Source of the DNA: a bacterium
GTDB taxonomy: Bacteria > Cyanobacteriota > Vampirovibrionia > Obscuribacterales > Obscuribacteraceae
Assembly: GCA_030431355.1 (NCBI GenBank)
Contig: JAUIJG010000293.1
Span: forward strand, 1-6,803
Direction of reading: 5' to 3'
Length of the DNA stretch: 6,803 bases
The position numbers and the translations under genes were made by a program. A model generated the notes under the pieces. That model had not been told where the DNA came from. It worked only from the letters and a program-made list of their open reading frames with translations, and searched no databases. The number at the start of each line of letters is the position of its first letter. Positions within the stretch are counted from its first letter, which is position 1. This document shows positions 5,079 to 6,803 of this stretch, one piece after another.

Positions 5079-6050
5079 CTAACTTCGCCTGGCTGATTTA
5101 ATCTGTCTTTCCACGGCGTCGGCGTAGGAACTTTCCGAACCGGGATTGCAACCTAAAAACAGGGATGGTTCGACCATCTCCACTTCCAGAACAAGGGCCT
5201 GGTTCTCCTTGCCCCGCAGCAAGTCCAGGCGCATATATACCGGCGTGAAAGGCATGCATTTTAGTACCTCTTCTCCGATGCGAAGATGGTCCGGCTCTGG
5301 TTTCGCCGGTGATGCCCCCGCTACCTCTTCGTCCGGCTCGGCATGGTGACCGGCAAGGGGGCGATGGATAGCGTGGGAAAAGTTGCCGCCGAAGAAAATA
5401 AGAGCAGTTTCTCCTTCTAAATCAGCGCTTTCCAGATACGGCTGCAGCATCACCGAGCAGTTGCGCGCCAGGTTTTCCGCATGGGCAAGCGCTTCTTCTC
5501 TATTTTTTGTTATATCAAATCTCTTCATCCCCAGGCTGCCTGCTCCCACCGACGGCTTTATAATCAGGTCAGACCAGGGAATCTCCATCTCTCTAATCGC
5601 TGCCGGGTTTGTATCTTTATCAACCCAAATAGTCTCTATCACCGGGATTCCGTTACTTTGAAAGTGCTTGAGGTAGCTTTTGTCTATGTTCCAGCGAATG
5701 ACCCGGGCTGGATTAATAACATTTGCGGTGGTTTCGGTCTTGTCTAGCCAGTCTCGGAAAAAGGCATAATTTTGATGATAGTCCCAGACTGAGCAGAATA
5801 GAAGGTTGTCAGCCTTTTTAGTCTTAGCTTCCTCGTCGTTCCAAACTATTGCCTCGACACGATATCCACGATTTGTCAGCTCATTTCGAAGCGGCCAGTA
5901 GTCGCTCTGGGTTTCTGGAAATTCTCCACAGGTGAGCAGGCCGATATCTATTCTATCGGCGCGTTCGTTTTTTTCCGTGTTTGTATTCATGGAACTGGAT
6001 TTGCCCCCGGGCCCCTTTGATTCGTTTTTTGGGGAATGGTAGATTATCAT
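5079..6050 (-). CDS. ATP-grasp ligase of the DcsG-like (O-ureido-D-serine cyclo-ligase-like) family
   Basis: A protein of up to 323 residues with an ATP-grasp fold, which joins a carboxylate to an amine or similar nucleophile through an acyl-phosphate. The layout matches the family that includes DcsG of D-cycloserine synthesis. An N-terminal domain ends in VWDYHQNYAFFRDWL (88-102), followed by the NPARVIRWNIDKSYL linker (113-127). The ATP-binding part has IIKPSVGAGSLG (163-174), QPYL (203-206) and EGETALIFFGGNFSHAI (212-228). Metal and phosphate residues follow in MRLDLL (273-278; Asp276) and LEVEMVEPSLFL (288-299; Glu289/291/294). The second ATG (5990, Met21) would give 303 residues, close to DcsG in length; the first 20 residues are polar and neither start has a good ribosome site, so 5990 is quite possible. 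No other cycloserine gene is nearby, so the substrate is unknown. Confidence 0.88.
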   Translation of the reverse strand: MIIYHSPKNESKGPGGKSSSMNTNTEKNERADRIDIGLLTCGEFPETQSDYWPLRNELTNRGYRVEAIVWNDEEAKTKKADNLLFCSVWDYHQNYAFFRDWLDKTETTANVINPARVIRWNIDKSYLKHFQSNGIPVIETIWVDKDTNPAAIREMEIPWSDLIIKPSVGAGSLGMKRFDITKNREEALAHAENLARNCSVMLQPYLESADLEGETALIFFGGNFSHAIHRPLAGHHAEPDEEVAGASPAKPEPDHLRIGEEVLKCMPFTPVYMRLDLLRGKENQALVLEVEMVEPSLFLGCNPGSESSYADAVERQIKSARRS

Positions 6051-6093
6051 AAGTTAGAGGATCTATTTAGTTGTTTGATTTTCAGCAATCGGA

Positions 6094-6136
6094 GCAGGCG
6101 GTGTCGATGAGCAAAGCTAGATGGTTTTGCCGCCTG
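6094..6136 (+). other. Inverted-repeat structure in the leader region of the PspA-like gene
   Basis: CAGGCGG (6095-6101) pairs with CCGCCTG (6130-6136). Inside it CAAA (6112-6115) pairs with TTTG (6126-6129), leaving an asymmetric 10-nt bulge and a 10-nt loop. The structure ends 58 nt before the start codon. It could be a 5'-leader hairpin or a protein-binding dyad in the divergent gap (6051-6194). There is no T-run after it. Whether it is transcribed is unknown, since I could not find a convincing promoter in this gap. Confidence 0.3.
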
Positions 6137-6180
6137 TCAATAAGGGAAAGTAAGTGCTGAGGCTTGTAAGCGCAATATTC

Positions 6181-6186
6181 AAGGAG
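6181..6186 (+). promoter_or_regulatory. Strong Shine-Dalgarno site AAGGAG of the PspA-like gene
   Basis: AAGGAG ends 8 nt before ATG 6195, which is near-ideal spacing. It is the clearest ribosome site in the window and fixes the start of the PspA-like gene. Confidence 0.8.
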
Positions 6187-6194
6187 TTGCTTCC

Positions 6195-6803
6195 ATGTTC
6201 AAGAGATTCATGAATCTGGTCAAGGGTACGGCTAACAAAGGCATGAAAAAGCTGGAGACGCCAGAACTCATGGCAGAAGAAGCTGAGATGGAGCTTGAGA
6301 AGACTGTTAAGCAGTTGAAGGAAGCTGTTATCGAGGCCCGGACCAATGAAAAGATGCTTGCTAAGAAGCGCGAAACGGCCGACAAGAAGATAGAAGAGTG
6401 GAAGCAGAGAGCCGGTCTTGCGGTACAGCAAAAGAATGACGACATCGCCAGGCAATGCTTACAGAAGAAGAAAGATCTGGAGGTCGAAGCCGAGTCCTTG
6501 CAGCTTCAGCTGGATGAGCAGGGCAGGGTATCCCAGTCGCTGAAAGAGCGTCTTCTTCAGGTGGAGCGTGAGTTCTCCGAGTTTAAGTTGAAGAAACAGC
6601 AGTTGATAGCGAGAATGGGCGCCGGAGACGCCATGGCTGACGCTAAGTCGAAAGTGGATATCTCCTCGGCTACCCAGGGAATAGATGATTTCGAAGAGAA
6701 AATCCGCAAGGCCGAAGAGAAGGTCAAGAAGAAGCACCAGGAGCAAGAGGAAGAGGAAAGAGAGAAGGAAGAGGTGGAGAGATTGGAGAAGGCTAAGCAG
6801 GAG
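6195..6803 (+). CDS. pspA: PspA/IM30-family membrane-stress protein, 3' end outside the window
   Basis: An open frame of 203 codons with no stop before the window edge. PspA/IM30 (Vipp1) proteins are ESCRT-III-like, bind membranes through an N-terminal amphipathic helix and form rings or rods that repair or stabilise the inner membrane. Residues 1-22 (MFKRFMNLVKGTANKGMKKL) fit that helix, and TPELM fits the conserved DP/TPE turn. Then come long coiled-coil helices: 27-70, WKQRAGLAVQQKNDDIARQC (69-88, matching the conserved WxxKAxxAL...DLAR block) and KKDLEVEAE to LIAR (92-140). The segment at 166-203 is extremely rich in Glu and Lys (for example EEEEREKEEVERLEK), more charged than most PspA tails. 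It is divergent from the ATP-grasp gene. No PspF-type regulator or clear sigma-54 site is visible in the gap. The symbol is by family. Confidence 0.9.
   Translation, partial: MFKRFMNLVKGTANKGMKKLETPELMAEEAEMELEKTVKQLKEAVIEARTNEKMLAKKRETADKKIEEWKQRAGLAVQQKNDDIARQCLQKKKDLEVEAESLQLQLDEQGRVSQSLKERLLQVEREFSEFKLKKQQLIARMGAGDAMADAKSKVDISSATQGIDDFEEKIRKAEEKVKKKHQEQEEEEREKEEVERLEKAKQE

Noticed and set aside
6107..6160. 17-codon frame (MSKARWFCRLSIRESKC) upstream of the PspA-like gene
   Set aside because: It overlaps the inverted-repeat structure, stops 34 nt before the PspA-like start, and has no well-spaced ribosome site beyond a chance AGGCGG.
6117..6746. Several minus-strand open frames opposite the PspA-like gene, Leu- and Phe-rich
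   Set aside because: They are the complement of a Glu/Lys-rich coiled-coil gene; that composition opens antisense frames and gives false hydrophobic proteins.
1..6803. A defence island, secretion system or other multi-gene novel system
   Set aside because: The genes alternate in orientation, belong mostly to housekeeping or widespread families, and show no shared operon, toxin-antitoxin pair, nuclease or mobile-element sign.

Overview
The window looks like an ordinary, fairly compact stretch of bacterial chromosome with about 50% GC. It holds eight plausible protein-coding genes: seven well supported and one weak. Most lie in alternating orientation, so nearly every gene seems to be its own transcription unit. 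I found no rRNA, tRNA, CRISPR array, insertion sequence, phage gene or plasmid function. The organism is a bacterium: it has Shine-Dalgarno sites, Sec and lipoprotein signals, PlsC, PspA and a truncated haemoglobin. I cannot name the phylum with confidence. One cyanobacterial-type GGCGATCGCC octamer core is present, which is too little to assign a taxon.

Layout. 22-321 (+): a weakly supported small protein with a hydrophobic N-terminus. 382-1203 (-): an exported helical-repeat (TPR-like) protein of unknown role. 1364-1747 (+): a group II truncated haemoglobin with all signature haem-pocket residues. 1764-2654 (-): an alpha/beta-hydrolase-fold lipoprotein whose nucleophilic serine appears to be glycine. 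2655-2949: a non-coding gap with a candidate promoter and two TTCGGACC direct repeats. 2950-3738 (-): a PlsC-type 1-acylglycerol-3-phosphate acyltransferase. 3739-3878: a divergent control region with a 20-bp palindrome and candidate -10 boxes facing both ways. 3879-3926 (+): a 15-codon hydrophobic leader ORF with the best ribosome-binding site in this region; its stop overlaps the start of the next gene. 3923-5062 (+): an exported YHYH-domain protein with a Pro-Gly-Met-Arg tail. 5079-6050 (-): an ATP-grasp ligase of the DcsG-like family. 6195 to the right edge (+): a PspA/IM30-family protein cut by the window end.

How the genes relate. Three have roles at the envelope: phospholipid synthesis (PlsC), membrane stress (PspA) and secreted or anchored proteins (the hydrolase-like lipoprotein, the TPR-like protein and the YHYH protein). 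Nothing in the arrangement shows a shared operon or pathway. The most interesting points are the apparently serine-less hydrolase, the overlapping hydrophobic leader of the YHYH gene, the palindrome between plsC and the YHYH gene, and a DcsG-like ATP-grasp enzyme with no biosynthetic cluster around it. I saw no clear multi-gene novel system.
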